A stretch of 64,000 nt of DNA from Streptomyces sp. R44. GTDB taxonomy: Bacteria > Actinomycetota > Actinomycetes > Streptomycetales > Streptomycetaceae. Under the pieces are notes generated by a model that was given only the letters and a program-made list of their open reading frames with translations, was not told the origin of the DNA and did no database searches. Location of the stretch: positions 2,790,001 to 2,854,000 of the forward strand of contig NZ_CP163444.1 in the NCBI RefSeq assembly GCF_041053105.1, read 5' to 3'. Within the stretch, counting starts at the first letter, position 1. Each line of letters begins with the position of its first letter. Of the stretch, positions 26,449-34,750 are shown one piece after another. A program made the translations under genes and the position numbers.

Positions 26449-29157
26449 TCACCTCCCCGCACGGTGGCGGGCGGCCGCGAGCAGGCGCGGCAGGTGTCTC
26501 GGCAGCATCGGGCCGGTGAAGGCCGCGAGGGCGCCGACGATCAGGCAGACGAGCAGCACGTTCCGTACGGCGCCGATCGCCCAGGCGGGGGTCGGGGCGC
26601 CCACGGCCGTGACGGTCTGCGGCGCGGAGGCGGGTGCCGGCGTCGGCTTGGGGCTCGCGGGGGGCGTGGTGGACGCTCCGGGGCTCGCGGAGGCACCCGT
26701 TCCGCCCGCCGTGGCGCCGGCGGAGCCCGTACCGGAGCCGCCGGAGTCCGTACCCGATCCTCCGGACCCGCCCGTACCGCCGGACCCGCCCGTACCGGCG
26801 CCGGCATCACCGCCGCCCGAGCCGCCGCCCGCCGCGGAGCCGGCGGGGTGGGCGGGGCCCGTGCCGCCGGACGTGATCCCGCTCGTCCCGCCGGTTCCGG
26901 GCGGGTCGGTCGGGGTGGTGGGGGTGGGCAGGGGTGTCGGTGTCTCCGTCGACGGGGTCCTGCCCGCCTCCGTCGTCACCCGGTGCGCGGCCTTCCGGGT
27001 CTGCTCGCGGAGGGCCTGCGGGAGCGGTGCGTAGCCGTGCGGCAGGTTGCCGGCGGCGACGCCCGGGGTCTGTCCCGCTCCGGCCGCGTACGTCAGGAGG
27101 GTTCCGTAGTCGCGGCCCTCGGCGGTGGTGAGGTCGGCCGGCACGGTGGCGGCGTAGGTGAGCACGGTGAGCGGGTAGGCGGCCGGGTCCCTCGTGCCCG
27201 GGTCCGGCACCGTGACCCCGTCGCGGCCCGGCTTGCGGGCGTTCGCGGCGGCCGTCAGGGACTCCGTGTCGGGGGCGGTGAACCGGCCCGCCGCGTTGAG
27301 GAGTTCGGCGCGCATCAGGCCGTACCGCTCGGCGGTCGCGGTGTCCGTCACCGCGAGGACGGCCCGCTGTCCGGCCGGCTGCGGCGGGTCCTTCTTGTAC
27401 GCGGGCGGGGTGGCGGTCGCGTCCCAGGAGGTACGGGCCAGGGTGTCGCCGCGGCCGGCCGCGCGCGCCGCCGCGTGCATGTCGGTGGCGTACGGATGCT
27501 TGTCCTGGATGCACAGCGGGTGGTCCGGCCGCTCGTCGAACTGCTGGCAGTACGGGTCGCTCTTGGGGAAGGAGTCGAGCGGCAGGGCGGCGTCCCGGTA
27601 GTGCGGGTTGACCTTCATGCCGGCGTTCCCGGGGTCCCCGTGGGCGCCCTCGTCGTCGGGGGTGCCCTTCAGGAACTCGGCGGCGGCCGGGTCCTGGGCC
27701 ACCCACTCCCACAGCTGACGGGTGGTGTCGGCGAGCGGCTGCGGGACCAGGGCGTCGCCGAGCTTGCCGCCGAAGTCGAGGTCGGCGTACTCGGGGTTGT
27801 GGCGGATGAACTCCGGGTCGCGGCCCAGGTTCTCGGGGTTTCCGGCGACGCTGTCGGCGAAGCGCGAGACACCGTCGCGGTACGACTCGGTCAGGAGCTT
27901 GGCGACCAGTCGGGGGGTCAGCCGCAGGGTCGTCATCCGGGTGCCGTTGCGCCGCCGCACCTCGTCGGGGGCCCGGAACGACGCCTGGCTCTCGACGGAG
28001 TAGCCGATGGTGATGCCGGAGAGGGCCACCGGGGCGTACACCGGCTTGCGGCCCGTCTGCGCGGGGTCGGCGGCGCGGCCGACGAAGACCATGCCCGGCG
28101 CGCCCGAGAGCAGTTTGACGCGGGCGGTCTCGTCGGGGACCTGGGCGTAGCCGTAGATGGCCCGGGCGCCGGTTCTGCAGAGGGCCGGCTGCCAGCGGGT
28201 GACGGCCTCGGCGGCCATCTCGCTGCCCAGCGTGCCGCGTTCCTCGGCACCGATCGGGCAGTAGCTGCCGATGGGCTCGAAACCGAGCGGCACGGTGATG
28301 CGGTGCTTCCAGTTGGCCGGGCTGAGCGGCGAGGACTGCAGCTGCCCGCTGGACTGGGCGGTGTACGGGGTGCCGTCGACCTCGCTGGTGCCGCGCGGCA
28401 CGATCACCAGCCAGCAGCCGCGACCGGTGACCGTGCCCTGTTCCTCGACGGCGGCGCCACAGCCGAGGCCGGGGGCCTCGACGCCGGTCTGCGCCTCGAA
28501 CCAGACCTCTCCGGCGCCGCGGGCGTCGGTGCGGGCGTAGGGGATCTCGTTGGTGCTGTTGAGGTCGAAGAACTCGTTCCAGTTGCCGGGGCTGACGTCG
28601 TCGCCGGTGACCGAGCGGAAGGGGGCGTACGAGATGCCGCTCGGACTCGGCGGGGGCATCGGCAGGTTCTCGGAGTCCTTGAGGTTCGGGCCGTAGTTGA
28701 GCTGCCGGCCGTTGGTGTAGGCGCCGGCGGCCTGGTTGCCGGCGCCCGCTCCGAGGGCGGAGGACCCGCCGAACTGGCACTGGTCGGTGCCGGGGCCCCG
28801 CTCGTCGCCCCAGCACTGCATGATCTGGAGGTAGTTGGCGGCGTACGCGGTGTCGGAGACGGTGGGCGCGCCGCCGGTCCAGGAGACCTTGACGACCTGG
28901 TTGACGAGGTTGCGGGTCTGACTGACGGTGATCTTGAGGTCGGCGAACTCACCGGTGCCGGAGACCGTCACCGCCGAGCCCTCGCCGTCCGCCGCCCAGG
29001 CGGGCCCGGCGGACGGGTCGAGGCCGGTGCCGACGGTGGCGACGACGGGAACGAGTGCCAGACAGAGGGTGCCGAGGAGGGCACGCAGCCGGCCGGGGCG
29101 CGGGGGGCGACCGCCGGTCGTCCGGCGGCTCCCGCGCGGAGGACGTGTGCCGGTCAT
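26449..29157 (-). CDS. Large membrane-tethered substrate-binding-like protein
   Basis: A 902-residue exported protein. It has an N-terminal signal (RLRALLGTLCLALVPVVATV), a beta-rich region of about 250 residues (VTVSGTGEFADLKITVSQTR), and a binding-protein-like middle (PVALSGITIGYSVESQASF, then LTPRLVAKLLTESYRDG and DRDPEFIRHNPEY-like stretches). A long Gly/Ser/Thr/Pro linker and one C-terminal transmembrane helix (AVRNVLLVCLIVGALAAF) with a basic tail complete it. LTPRLVAKLLTESY resembles the PstS LSxxxVAxIFxG element. I do not recognise an established family name. Its ATG overlaps the stop of pstS (ATGA). It is more than twice the size of a usual binding protein; probably a wall-spanning receptor. 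Confidence 0.72.
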   Translation of the reverse strand: MTGTRPPRGSRRTTGGRPPRPGRLRALLGTLCLALVPVVATVGTGLDPSAGPAWAADGEGSAVTVSGTGEFADLKITVSQTRNLVNQVVKVSWTGGAPTVSDTAYAANYLQIMQCWGDERGPGTDQCQFGGSSALGAGAGNQAAGAYTNGRQLNYGPNLKDSENLPMPPPSPSGISYAPFRSVTGDDVSPGNWNEFFDLNSTNEIPYARTDARGAGEVWFEAQTGVEAPGLGCGAAVEEQGTVTGRGCWLVIVPRGTSEVDGTPYTAQSSGQLQSSPLSPANWKHRITVPLGFEPIGSYCPIGAEERGTLGSEMAAEAVTRWQPALCRTGARAIYGYAQVPDETARVKLLSGAPGMVFVGRAADPAQTGRKPVYAPVALSGITIGYSVESQASFRAPDEVRRRNGTRMTTLRLTPRLVAKLLTESYRDGVSRFADSVAGNPENLGRDPEFIRHNPEYADLDFGGKLGDALVPQPLADTTRQLWEWVAQDPAAAEFLKGTPDDEGAHGDPGNAGMKVNPHYRDAALPLDSFPKSDPYCQQFDERPDHPLCIQDKHPYATDMHAAARAAGRGDTLARTSWDATATPPAYKKDPPQPAGQRAVLAVTDTATAERYGLMRAELLNAAGRFTAPDTESLTAAANARKPGRDGVTVPDPGTRDPAAYPLTVLTYAATVPADLTTAEGRDYGTLLTYAAGAGQTPGVAAGNLPHGYAPLPQALREQTRKAAHRVTTEAGRTPSTETPTPLPTPTTPTDPPGTGGTSGITSGGTGPAHPAGSAAGGGSGGGDAGAGTGGSGGTGGSGGSGTDSGGSGTGSAGATAGGTGASASPGASTTPPASPKPTPAPASAPQTVTAVGAPTPAWAIGAVRNVLLVCLIVGALAAFTGPMLPRHLPRLLAAARHRAGR
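26640..26950 (-). repeat. Gly/Ser/Pro-rich linker repeat in the large binding-like protein
   Basis: Low-complexity coding repeats (GTGGSGGTGGSGGSG and similar, with TPTPLPTPTTPT upstream) placed immediately before the C-terminal transmembrane helix. They resemble the linker in PstS at 29310-29650. Confidence 0.65.
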
Positions 29158-30953
29158 CGGGTTTCCTCCCCCGCGCGGCGGGCGGCGAGACGCCGGTGCA
29201 GCAGCGGCGGGCCGACCGTGACGCCGCACAGCAGCAGCGCGCCGAGCACCATGAGGGTGGTCTGGAGTCCGCCGCCCACGCTCGCGGCGGTGGTCACGGG
29301 GACGCCGTACAGATCGCCGCCGCCCGCCGCGCCGGAGCCGGGGCCGCCGCCGGAGCCGCCGGAGCCGGAGCCGCCCGAGTCGCCGGCCGCGAGGGGCTGG
29401 CCCGTGTCGGGGTCGAGCGCGCCGCCCGTGGCCGCGCCCGAGCCACCGGCCGTACCGGCTCCGCCGGAGGCCGCCGCGCCGCCGCCCGTGGCGCCGCCGG
29501 TCGCCCCGCCCGTCCCCGTACCGCCGGAGCCCGTACCGCCGGAGCCCGAACCGCCGCTGCCGCCCGTGCCTCCGGTCCCGCCGGTCGTGTCGGCGCCTCC
29601 GCTCGTCCCGCCGCTCGTACCGGCCCCACCGGTCGAACCGCCCGTGTGAGTGGGGGTCTTGTCGCCGCCGGTGCCGGTGTCGCACTGGTCGGGGCCCTTG
29701 AGGTCACAGGGCTTCGGCATCGGAGCGGTCTTGGCGAGGGTGTTGGTGCCGTCGCTGGAGAACGTCGGGTTCTTGCACTTCCTGATGTCGACGCTCTCGG
29801 CGACGACGCCGGGGATCCGGCGGACCTGGGCCAGTCCGGCCTGCACCAGGTTGACGGGCAGCGGCGAGTAGCCGAGCCGGTCCACCGACTGCTGCCCCTG
29901 GCACAGGAAGTAGTAGGCGAAGGCGCCGAGCGACTTGCCCTTCTGGGGGTTGAAGTTCGACTCCACCGCCGTCGGGACGATCATGTAGCTGTAGCTGGAG
30001 AGCGGGTAGGTCCGCGGGTCCGTGCTGTCGTAGACCTCGTCGAGGCGCTGGGTGAGGTCGGGGTTGATGCGGGCGGAGGTCAGCGAGACCGCCACGTTCT
30101 GGGCGGTGGGCTCGGTGTAGTACCCCTTGGCGTTGAGGATCTTGGCCACCGGGAAGCCGGTGGTGGACACCGCGTACGAGTACTCGACGTAGGTGATCGT
30201 GCCCTGGTTGCCCTCCTGGGCGACGTAGCCGGAGACGCCGTTGGACCCGGACTGGCCGACGAAGCCCTTGCCGCCGACGACGGGGTAGTTGGAGGTCGGC
30301 CCGCAGGGGGTGCGGCGGCCCGCCTGGGCGCAGTACGCGTCCCACAGTGCCGAGTGCCGCTTGCTCAGCCAGGTGGTCAGCTGGGCCGTCGTGCCCGAGC
30401 CGTCGGAGCGGACCACCGGGACGATCCGGCGGGCGGGGAGGCTCGCCGCGAGGCCCGGGTTGTCGGCCTTGAGGGCCGGGTCGTTCCACAGGGTGATGCC
30501 GCCGGTGAAGATCTTGGCGACGGTCTCGCCGGAGAGCCGCAGATTGGTGACCCGGCGGTTGCCGATCCGCAGGTTGTACATGAACGCGGTGCCGCCCGCG
30601 ACGATCGGCATGTAGCTGAACTTCCGCGAGGGCGGCGGGTCGGCGACGCCCGAGTCGTTGATGCCGTACGGGATCTCCGAGACGGCGAAGTCGACGGTGC
30701 CGTTGCGGAACTGGTTGCGTCCGTCGGAGGAGCCGGTGCCGTTGTAGTTGACCGTCATCCCGTACTGCTTGACGTTGGCCCGCCACTGGTCGAGGGCGTT
30801 CTGGCTCCAGGTGGAGCCCGCGCCGGAGACCGGTACGTAACTCTCTGCGGCGGCGGGCGGCGCGAAGGGCACCACGAGCGCGAGGGCGGTGACGAGCACG
30901 GCCAGGGTGCGCCGCAGCACACGCGCGGGGAATGCCGGTGGGCGTCCGGACAT
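29154..30953 (-). CDS. pstS: Phosphate-binding protein PstS with Gly-rich linker and C-terminal membrane anchor
   Basis: A 599-residue protein whose first 380 residues are a PstS domain: VPVSGAGSTWSQNALDQW, DFAVSEIPYG, LSGETVAKIFTGGITLWNDP, VVRSDGSGTTAQLTTWL and SYSYMIVPTAV. These include the phosphate-contacting loops. Instead of the usual lipoprotein Cys it has a plain signal peptide ending AAAES. The anchor is at the other end: a Gly/Ser/Thr linker of about 130 residues and a C-terminal transmembrane helix with a basic tail. ATG start with AGGAG seven bases upstream. It follows pstA by 107 bp and overlaps the large binding-like gene. The anchor and linker would let the binding domain reach through the cell wall. 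Confidence 0.87.
   Translation of the reverse strand: MSGRPPAFPARVLRRTLAVLVTALALVVPFAPPAAAESYVPVSGAGSTWSQNALDQWRANVKQYGMTVNYNGTGSSDGRNQFRNGTVDFAVSEIPYGINDSGVADPPPSRKFSYMPIVAGGTAFMYNLRIGNRRVTNLRLSGETVAKIFTGGITLWNDPALKADNPGLAASLPARRIVPVVRSDGSGTTAQLTTWLSKRHSALWDAYCAQAGRRTPCGPTSNYPVVGGKGFVGQSGSNGVSGYVAQEGNQGTITYVEYSYAVSTTGFPVAKILNAKGYYTEPTAQNVAVSLTSARINPDLTQRLDEVYDSTDPRTYPLSSYSYMIVPTAVESNFNPQKGKSLGAFAYYFLCQGQQSVDRLGYSPLPVNLVQAGLAQVRRIPGVVAESVDIRKCKNPTFSSDGTNTLAKTAPMPKPCDLKGPDQCDTGTGGDKTPTHTGGSTGGAGTSGGTSGGADTTGGTGGTGGSGGSGSGGTGSGGTGTGGATGGATGGGAAASGGAGTAGGSGAATGGALDPDTGQPLAAGDSGGSGSGGSGGGPGSGAAGGGDLYGVPVTTAASVGGGLQTTLMVLGALLLCGVTVGPPLLHRRLAARRAGEETR
29310..29650 (-). repeat. Gly/Ser/Thr-rich linker repeat in PstS
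   Basis: Low-complexity coding repeats such as GGTGSGGTGTGGATGG between the PstS domain and its C-terminal transmembrane helix. On the plus strand the unit CCGCCGGAGCC and variants recur many times. Confidence 0.65.
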
Positions 30954-31060
30954 CGGGGTTCTCCTGATCGGTGGCGGGCGGTGCGGTCGAGCGGCTGGTT
31001 CGGGGCGTACGTCGTTCCGGGCGTACGGGGCGCGGTCGTGCCGCGCCGGATCGGCGGTGG

Positions 31061-32335
31061 TCAGCCGCCCGCGGGCGGTGCGCCGGAGGCCTCGGGCCCG
31101 GGCCCCTCCGGGCTCGGCGGGCGGCCTGGTGCCGCGGCCGACGGGCCGGGGTGGCCCCCCATCCGCTCCAGGTCGCGCAGCGAGGCCGCGGTCCTGAGCC
31201 GCTGCTGACGCCGGCTCAGCTGGCCGGGGCCGCGGCCGCCGATGACCCGGGCGAGCAGGAACAGCAGCAGGACCAGGGCCATCAGCAGGGCGGCGCAGCC
31301 GAAGCCGCGGGCGATCATGTTCTTCTCCGGCGAGGCCACCAGGGTGAAGGTGGCCAGCGGCAGCGAGGTCTGCGGCCCGTCGAAGGGGTTGACGTTGAGG
31401 CCGGTCGCGGCGCCCGAGGTCAGCAGCACCGGGGAGGTCTCGCCGATGCCGCGGGCGGTGCCGAGGATCACGGCGGTGGTCAGGCCCGAGCGTGCGGTGG
31501 GCAGCGTCACCGTCCACACCGTGCGCCACTGCCCGGCCCCCAGCGCGTACGAGGCCTCCTTGAGCGAGCCGGGCACCAGACGGAGGACCACGTCCGAGGC
31601 ACGGATGATGATCGGCAGCATCATCACCGAGAGGGCGAGGGAGGCGGCGAAGCCGGACTTGCCCAGGCCCAGGGCGAGGATGGCGGTGGCGTAGACGAAC
31701 AGGCCGGCCACGATGGACGGCAGGGCGGTCATCGCCTCGACGATGGTGCGGACGAACGTGGCGTACCGGCCGGGCACCTCGTTGAGGAAGACCGCGCAGG
31801 CGAGCCCCAGCGGCACCGTGATCAGCAGCGCGATGCCGATCTGCTGGAGCGTGCCGACGATGGCGTGCAGCATGCCGCCGTCGGTGATCGGCTGGAGGGG
31901 TCCGGTGCCGGACATGTCCGCGGTGAAGAAGTTCAGGTGGGGCAGGGCCTCCCGGCCGCGCCACAGCGCGTAGCCCACGATGAAGAGCAGCGCCGCGAGC
32001 AGCAGCGCCGCCAGGGCGTGGACGAGCGTCTGGGCGAGCCGGGCGCGGATCGTGGCGCTGTTCTCGTCGAGGGAGATCAGGACCGCGTACAGCGCCATGA
32101 AGGCGAGGTGGGCGACGGCGGTGAAGCCGAGCGGGGCGTCGAAGGGCAGCACCCGGCCGAAGAGCACCGCGGTCAGGGCCACGGCCGCGGCGCCCGAGCC
32201 GAGCAGCGCGAAGACGTCGCGCGCGTGCAGGACGGACGTGGTGCGGCGGGGCTCGGCGGGCGCTCCGGGGCCGTCGGGGACGACGTCGGGCGTGACCGTG
32301 GCGGCCGGCCGGGTCTCTTCGGTGGTCAGGGTCAT
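31061..32335 (-). CDS. pstA: Phosphate ABC transporter permease PstA
   Basis: A 424-residue inner-membrane permease. Two or three N-terminal hydrophobic segments precede the core of six helices. The binding-protein-dependent transport motif for coupling to PstB (EAA loop) reads EASYALGAGQWRTVWTVTLPTA, and FLNEVPGRYATFVRTIVE and ALPSIVAGLF are PstA hallmarks. It is longer than the usual 280-300 residues because of an N-terminal extension with extra membrane segments and a charged C-terminal tail (SRRQQRLRTAASLRDLERMG). The ATG overlaps the pstC stop (ATGA). The start at 32335 is chosen from that overlap. Confidence 0.9.
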   Translation of the reverse strand: MTLTTEETRPAATVTPDVVPDGPGAPAEPRRTTSVLHARDVFALLGSGAAAVALTAVLFGRVLPFDAPLGFTAVAHLAFMALYAVLISLDENSATIRARLAQTLVHALAALLLAALLFIVGYALWRGREALPHLNFFTADMSGTGPLQPITDGGMLHAIVGTLQQIGIALLITVPLGLACAVFLNEVPGRYATFVRTIVEAMTALPSIVAGLFVYATAILALGLGKSGFAASLALSVMMLPIIIRASDVVLRLVPGSLKEASYALGAGQWRTVWTVTLPTARSGLTTAVILGTARGIGETSPVLLTSGAATGLNVNPFDGPQTSLPLATFTLVASPEKNMIARGFGCAALLMALVLLLFLLARVIGGRGPGQLSRRQQRLRTAASLRDLERMGGHPGPSAAAPGRPPSPEGPGPEASGAPPAGG

Positions 32336-33342
32336 GCCTCGGCTCCTGCTCCGGACCGGCTGCGGGCGACCACGGAGGACGCGATGAAGTTGACGACGAG
32401 GGTCATCAGGAAGAGCGAGAGGCCGGCCGCCATCAGCGCGGACATGCCGAAGGGGCTGGCGGCTCCGTAGCGCAGGGCGATCAGCGCGGAGACGGAGTTG
32501 GCGCCGTTCTCCAGGATGTGCGGCTGGAAGAAGAAGACCGGCGAGATGATCATGACGACGGCGATGGTCTCGCCGAGCGCCCGGCCGAGCCCCAGCATCG
32601 TGCCGCCGATGATGCCGCCCTTGCCGAAGGGGAGGACGACCGTGCGGATGACGCCCCACTGGCTCGCGCCGAGCGCGAAGGCCCCTTCGCGCTCGCCGGG
32701 CGGGGCCTGCGCGAAGGCCTCGCGCATCACCGAGCAGGCGATGGGGGTGACCATCAGCGCCACGACGATCCCGGCGATGAAGGTCGAGGAGGTGTAGACG
32801 GTGGCGGGCGCGAGCGGGTCGTTCGGGTCGGCGCCCTCCACCGCGAAGACCGGGATCCAGCCGAGGTAGGTGGAGATCCAGCGGGCCAGGCCCGTGATGT
32901 GGGGCTGGAGGAAGAAGAAGCCCCAGAGGCCGTAGACCACGCTGGGCACGGCGGCCATCAGGTCGACGAGGCTGACGAGGGTCCGGCGCAGCCTGCGGGG
33001 CGCGTACTCGGTGATGTAGAGCGAGGTGCCGAGGGCGAGCGGCAGGGCGAAGGTGATCGCGGTGACGCCGATGAGGACGGTGCCGGGCAGGACGGCGGCG
33101 ATGCCGAAGTGACGGGAGTCGGGTTCCCAGGCCGGGGTGGTCACGAAGGAGCCGCCGGCTCCGGCGAGGGCCTGGCTCGCGCGGACGCCGAGGAAGACGC
33201 CGACCAGGGTCATGGTGACCAGGACGACGGCTCCGGCACCGCGGGCGCCGATCCGGAAGAGCCGGTCGGCGGGGTCCTTGGCCGCGGACCGGGCGCGCGG
33301 CACGTCGGCGCCGGCGGTGGCCGGGGTGGTGACGGTGCTCAA
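32332..33342 (-). CDS. pstC: Phosphate ABC transporter permease PstC
   Basis: A 336-residue permease with about six transmembrane helices. Typical PstC segments are FGIAAVLPGTVLIGVTAI, LVDLMAAVPSVVYGLWG, the EAA loop EGAFALGASQWGVIRTVVLP, and GLGRALGETIAVVMI. It pairs with PstA to form the transmembrane pore. The start is a TTG at 33342 with GGGGGAA upstream, overlapping the stop of the preceding gene by four bases (TTGA). The N-terminal 30 residues are cytosolic and rich in Ala and Asp/Arg. Confidence 0.92.
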   Translation of the reverse strand: MSTVTTPATAGADVPRARSAAKDPADRLFRIGARGAGAVVLVTMTLVGVFLGVRASQALAGAGGSFVTTPAWEPDSRHFGIAAVLPGTVLIGVTAITFALPLALGTSLYITEYAPRRLRRTLVSLVDLMAAVPSVVYGLWGFFFLQPHITGLARWISTYLGWIPVFAVEGADPNDPLAPATVYTSSTFIAGIVVALMVTPIACSVMREAFAQAPPGEREGAFALGASQWGVIRTVVLPFGKGGIIGGTMLGLGRALGETIAVVMIISPVFFFQPHILENGANSVSALIALRYGAASPFGMSALMAAGLSLFLMTLVVNFIASSVVARSRSGAGAEA

Positions 33343-33791
33343 GAGACGTTCCCCCGGACGGCGTCGGGCAGTCGCAGGCCGCGCAGCCTGCGGGTGTACG
33401 TCACTCCCGTGGCCACCTGCCCGGCGACGGCGGCGGCGAGGAAGAGCTGGAGGCTGTCGCGGCACTCGCGCTGGCGCCGGTACGTCCGGGCGGCGACGGC
33501 CACGCAGCGCTCGTCCAGGGCGAGTTGCCAGGTCCAGGTGCCGGCGGAGCCGGCGGCCATGGTGACGAGGGGGACCGCGCGGTCGAGCCCGTCGCGCAGC
33601 CGCACGACGGCGGAGTGGCAGGCGGAGTGGCCCCGGTGGAAGTCCGGGCCGCGTCCGAGTTCGTGGTTGTTGGCGCCGACGAGCCGCCAGCTCACCGCTT
33701 CCGTACGGTGCGCGGCCGGCGTCCACTCGTCCGGCGCCTGACGTCTTTCGGCGTCCACCCATGACACAAAGAGAAACCGTGGCCGAGACAC
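33339..33791 (-). CDS. Hypothetical protein with two YegP/DUF1508-like repeats, first gene of the pst operon
   Basis: A 150-residue soluble protein. Two repeats of a short beta-hairpin/helix module can be seen: SWRLVGANNHELGRGPDF followed by HSACHSAVVRLR, and WTWQLALDERCVAVAART followed by RQRECRDSLQLF. The W-x-L...Y-x-x-x-x-C-x-x-S/A pattern resembles YegP/DUF1508 repeats, whose function is not established. A C-terminal hydrophobic stretch (LAAAVAGQVATGV) follows. GTG start at 33791. Its stop overlaps the pstC start, so it opens the operon and is probably co-translated. It could be a small regulator or accessory factor of transport; no specific function is claimed. Confidence 0.65.
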   Translation of the reverse strand: MSRPRFLFVSWVDAERRQAPDEWTPAAHRTEAVSWRLVGANNHELGRGPDFHRGHSACHSAVVRLRDGLDRAVPLVTMAAGSAGTWTWQLALDERCVAVAARTYRRQRECRDSLQLFLAAAVAGQVATGVTYTRRLRGLRLPDAVRGNVS

Positions 33792-33896
33792 GGAGCCGCC
33801 CCCTTCGCCCGGAACTCAGCGTGGCCGACAACCGACCACGCAGCCGTGGCTGCGGGCATGACAATCACGCCGCTGGGCGCTGGGCGCTCCACGGAC

Positions 33897-33937
33897 CGGT
33901 GAAGCGGCGACGTAGAAAACGTGAACGAGAGGTGGAA
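33897..33937 (-). promoter_or_regulatory. Candidate PHO box (PhoP site) upstream of the pst operon
   Basis: On the minus strand, in 11-nt register: TTCCACCT (33937-33930), GTTCACGT (33926-33919), a poor unit, and CTTCACCG (33904-33897). The 11-nt spacing and TTCAC cores match streptomycete PHO-box direct repeats. It lies about 105 bp upstream of the operon's first start codon. No other feature is seen in the 33792-34012 gap. Confidence 0.45.
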
Positions 33938-34012
33938 GCCCTCGGGGGAATCTGCGTTATCCGGACAGGCGGCAGGGGCGCATGGCGGGTGTCCCATGCG
34001 GTGGCCTTGTGG

Positions 34013-34750
34013 TCAGCGGGCCTGGCCGTCAGCCGTCGCATCCCCGGCAGGCGCGGAGAGTCGGTGGACCGATGGGCCCGCTTCGGGCTTCGCGTGGGTG
34101 CCGGAGGAGGGCCTGGCGGCGGCGTGCCCCTGCCCCGAGACCTCTGCGGCCGCCTGGAGGGAGTCGCAGTAGGCCGCGACGTCCTTGCCGTCGGCCGCGG
34201 CGACCAGGCGCTCCCGGGCCGCGGCCTCCATCGCCCGACCTCCCTTGCCCAGGGATTTCCCGTACGCGTGGCAGAGGGCTTCGCCCGACCCGGGTGGGTG
34301 AGCCGCGTGGTGGGGAGCGCCGGGTGGGGTGGAGGCTCCGCGAGGGGCGGCCGGCGGGATCGGGTCCGGGGACGCGGACGGCGGGATCACCGGCCACCGC
34401 GGCGGCAGCGGAACAGGCGCGCCGCGGCTCGCTTCGGGTGCGCGGTTCTCGGTGTCGTCGTGGGGCTCGTGCGTCGCGGCCGCGGCGAACGCCACGCCGC
34501 CCAGGGTCAGGCTCGCGGCCAGGGCCGCCAGCGCGGTCTTCAGCGAGCGTCCCGTGCCGCGTTCCGGTACGGGACGCCAGTCCTCGCGGCGTCGGGTGCG
34601 CCGGGAGCCGTGCAGGCCCGCGTCGCGGGCGGTGCGGAACGCGGCGAGGGCCGCCCGGGCCGCGGCATCGTTCACGCCCCGGGGGCGCAGGGCCGCGGCC
34701 AGCGCTGCCTCGACGTCGTCGTGTTCCCGCATACCGCCTTCACCACTCAT
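34013..34750 (-). CDS. Membrane protein paired with the ECF sigma factor (possible anti-sigma factor)
   Basis: A 245-residue protein beginning MSGEGGMREHDDVEAAL. The first 80 residues are a charged, helical cytosolic segment (RGVNDAAARAALAAFRTARD). One transmembrane helix near 90-110 (LKTALAALAASLTLGGVAFAA) follows, then a Pro-rich extracellular tail with a helical CHAYGKSLGKGGRAMEAAA region and two cysteines (C in ALCHAYG and in AAYCDSL). The ATG overlaps the sigma-factor stop (ATGA). That organisation fits an anti-sigma partner, but there is no ZAS zinc motif, so binding to the sigma factor is inference. GC3 is normal. Confidence 0.72.
   Translation of the reverse strand: MSGEGGMREHDDVEAALAAALRPRGVNDAAARAALAAFRTARDAGLHGSRRTRRREDWRPVPERGTGRSLKTALAALAASLTLGGVAFAAAATHEPHDDTENRAPEASRGAPVPLPPRWPVIPPSASPDPIPPAAPRGASTPPGAPHHAAHPPGSGEALCHAYGKSLGKGGRAMEAAARERLVAAADGKDVAAYCDSLQAAAEVSGQGHAAARPSSGTHAKPEAGPSVHRLSAPAGDATADGQAR

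Noticed and set aside
33692..33997. Minus-strand frame of 101 codons in the pst promoter region
   Set aside because: Overlaps the candidate PHO box, has poor codon character, and no homology or ribosome site.
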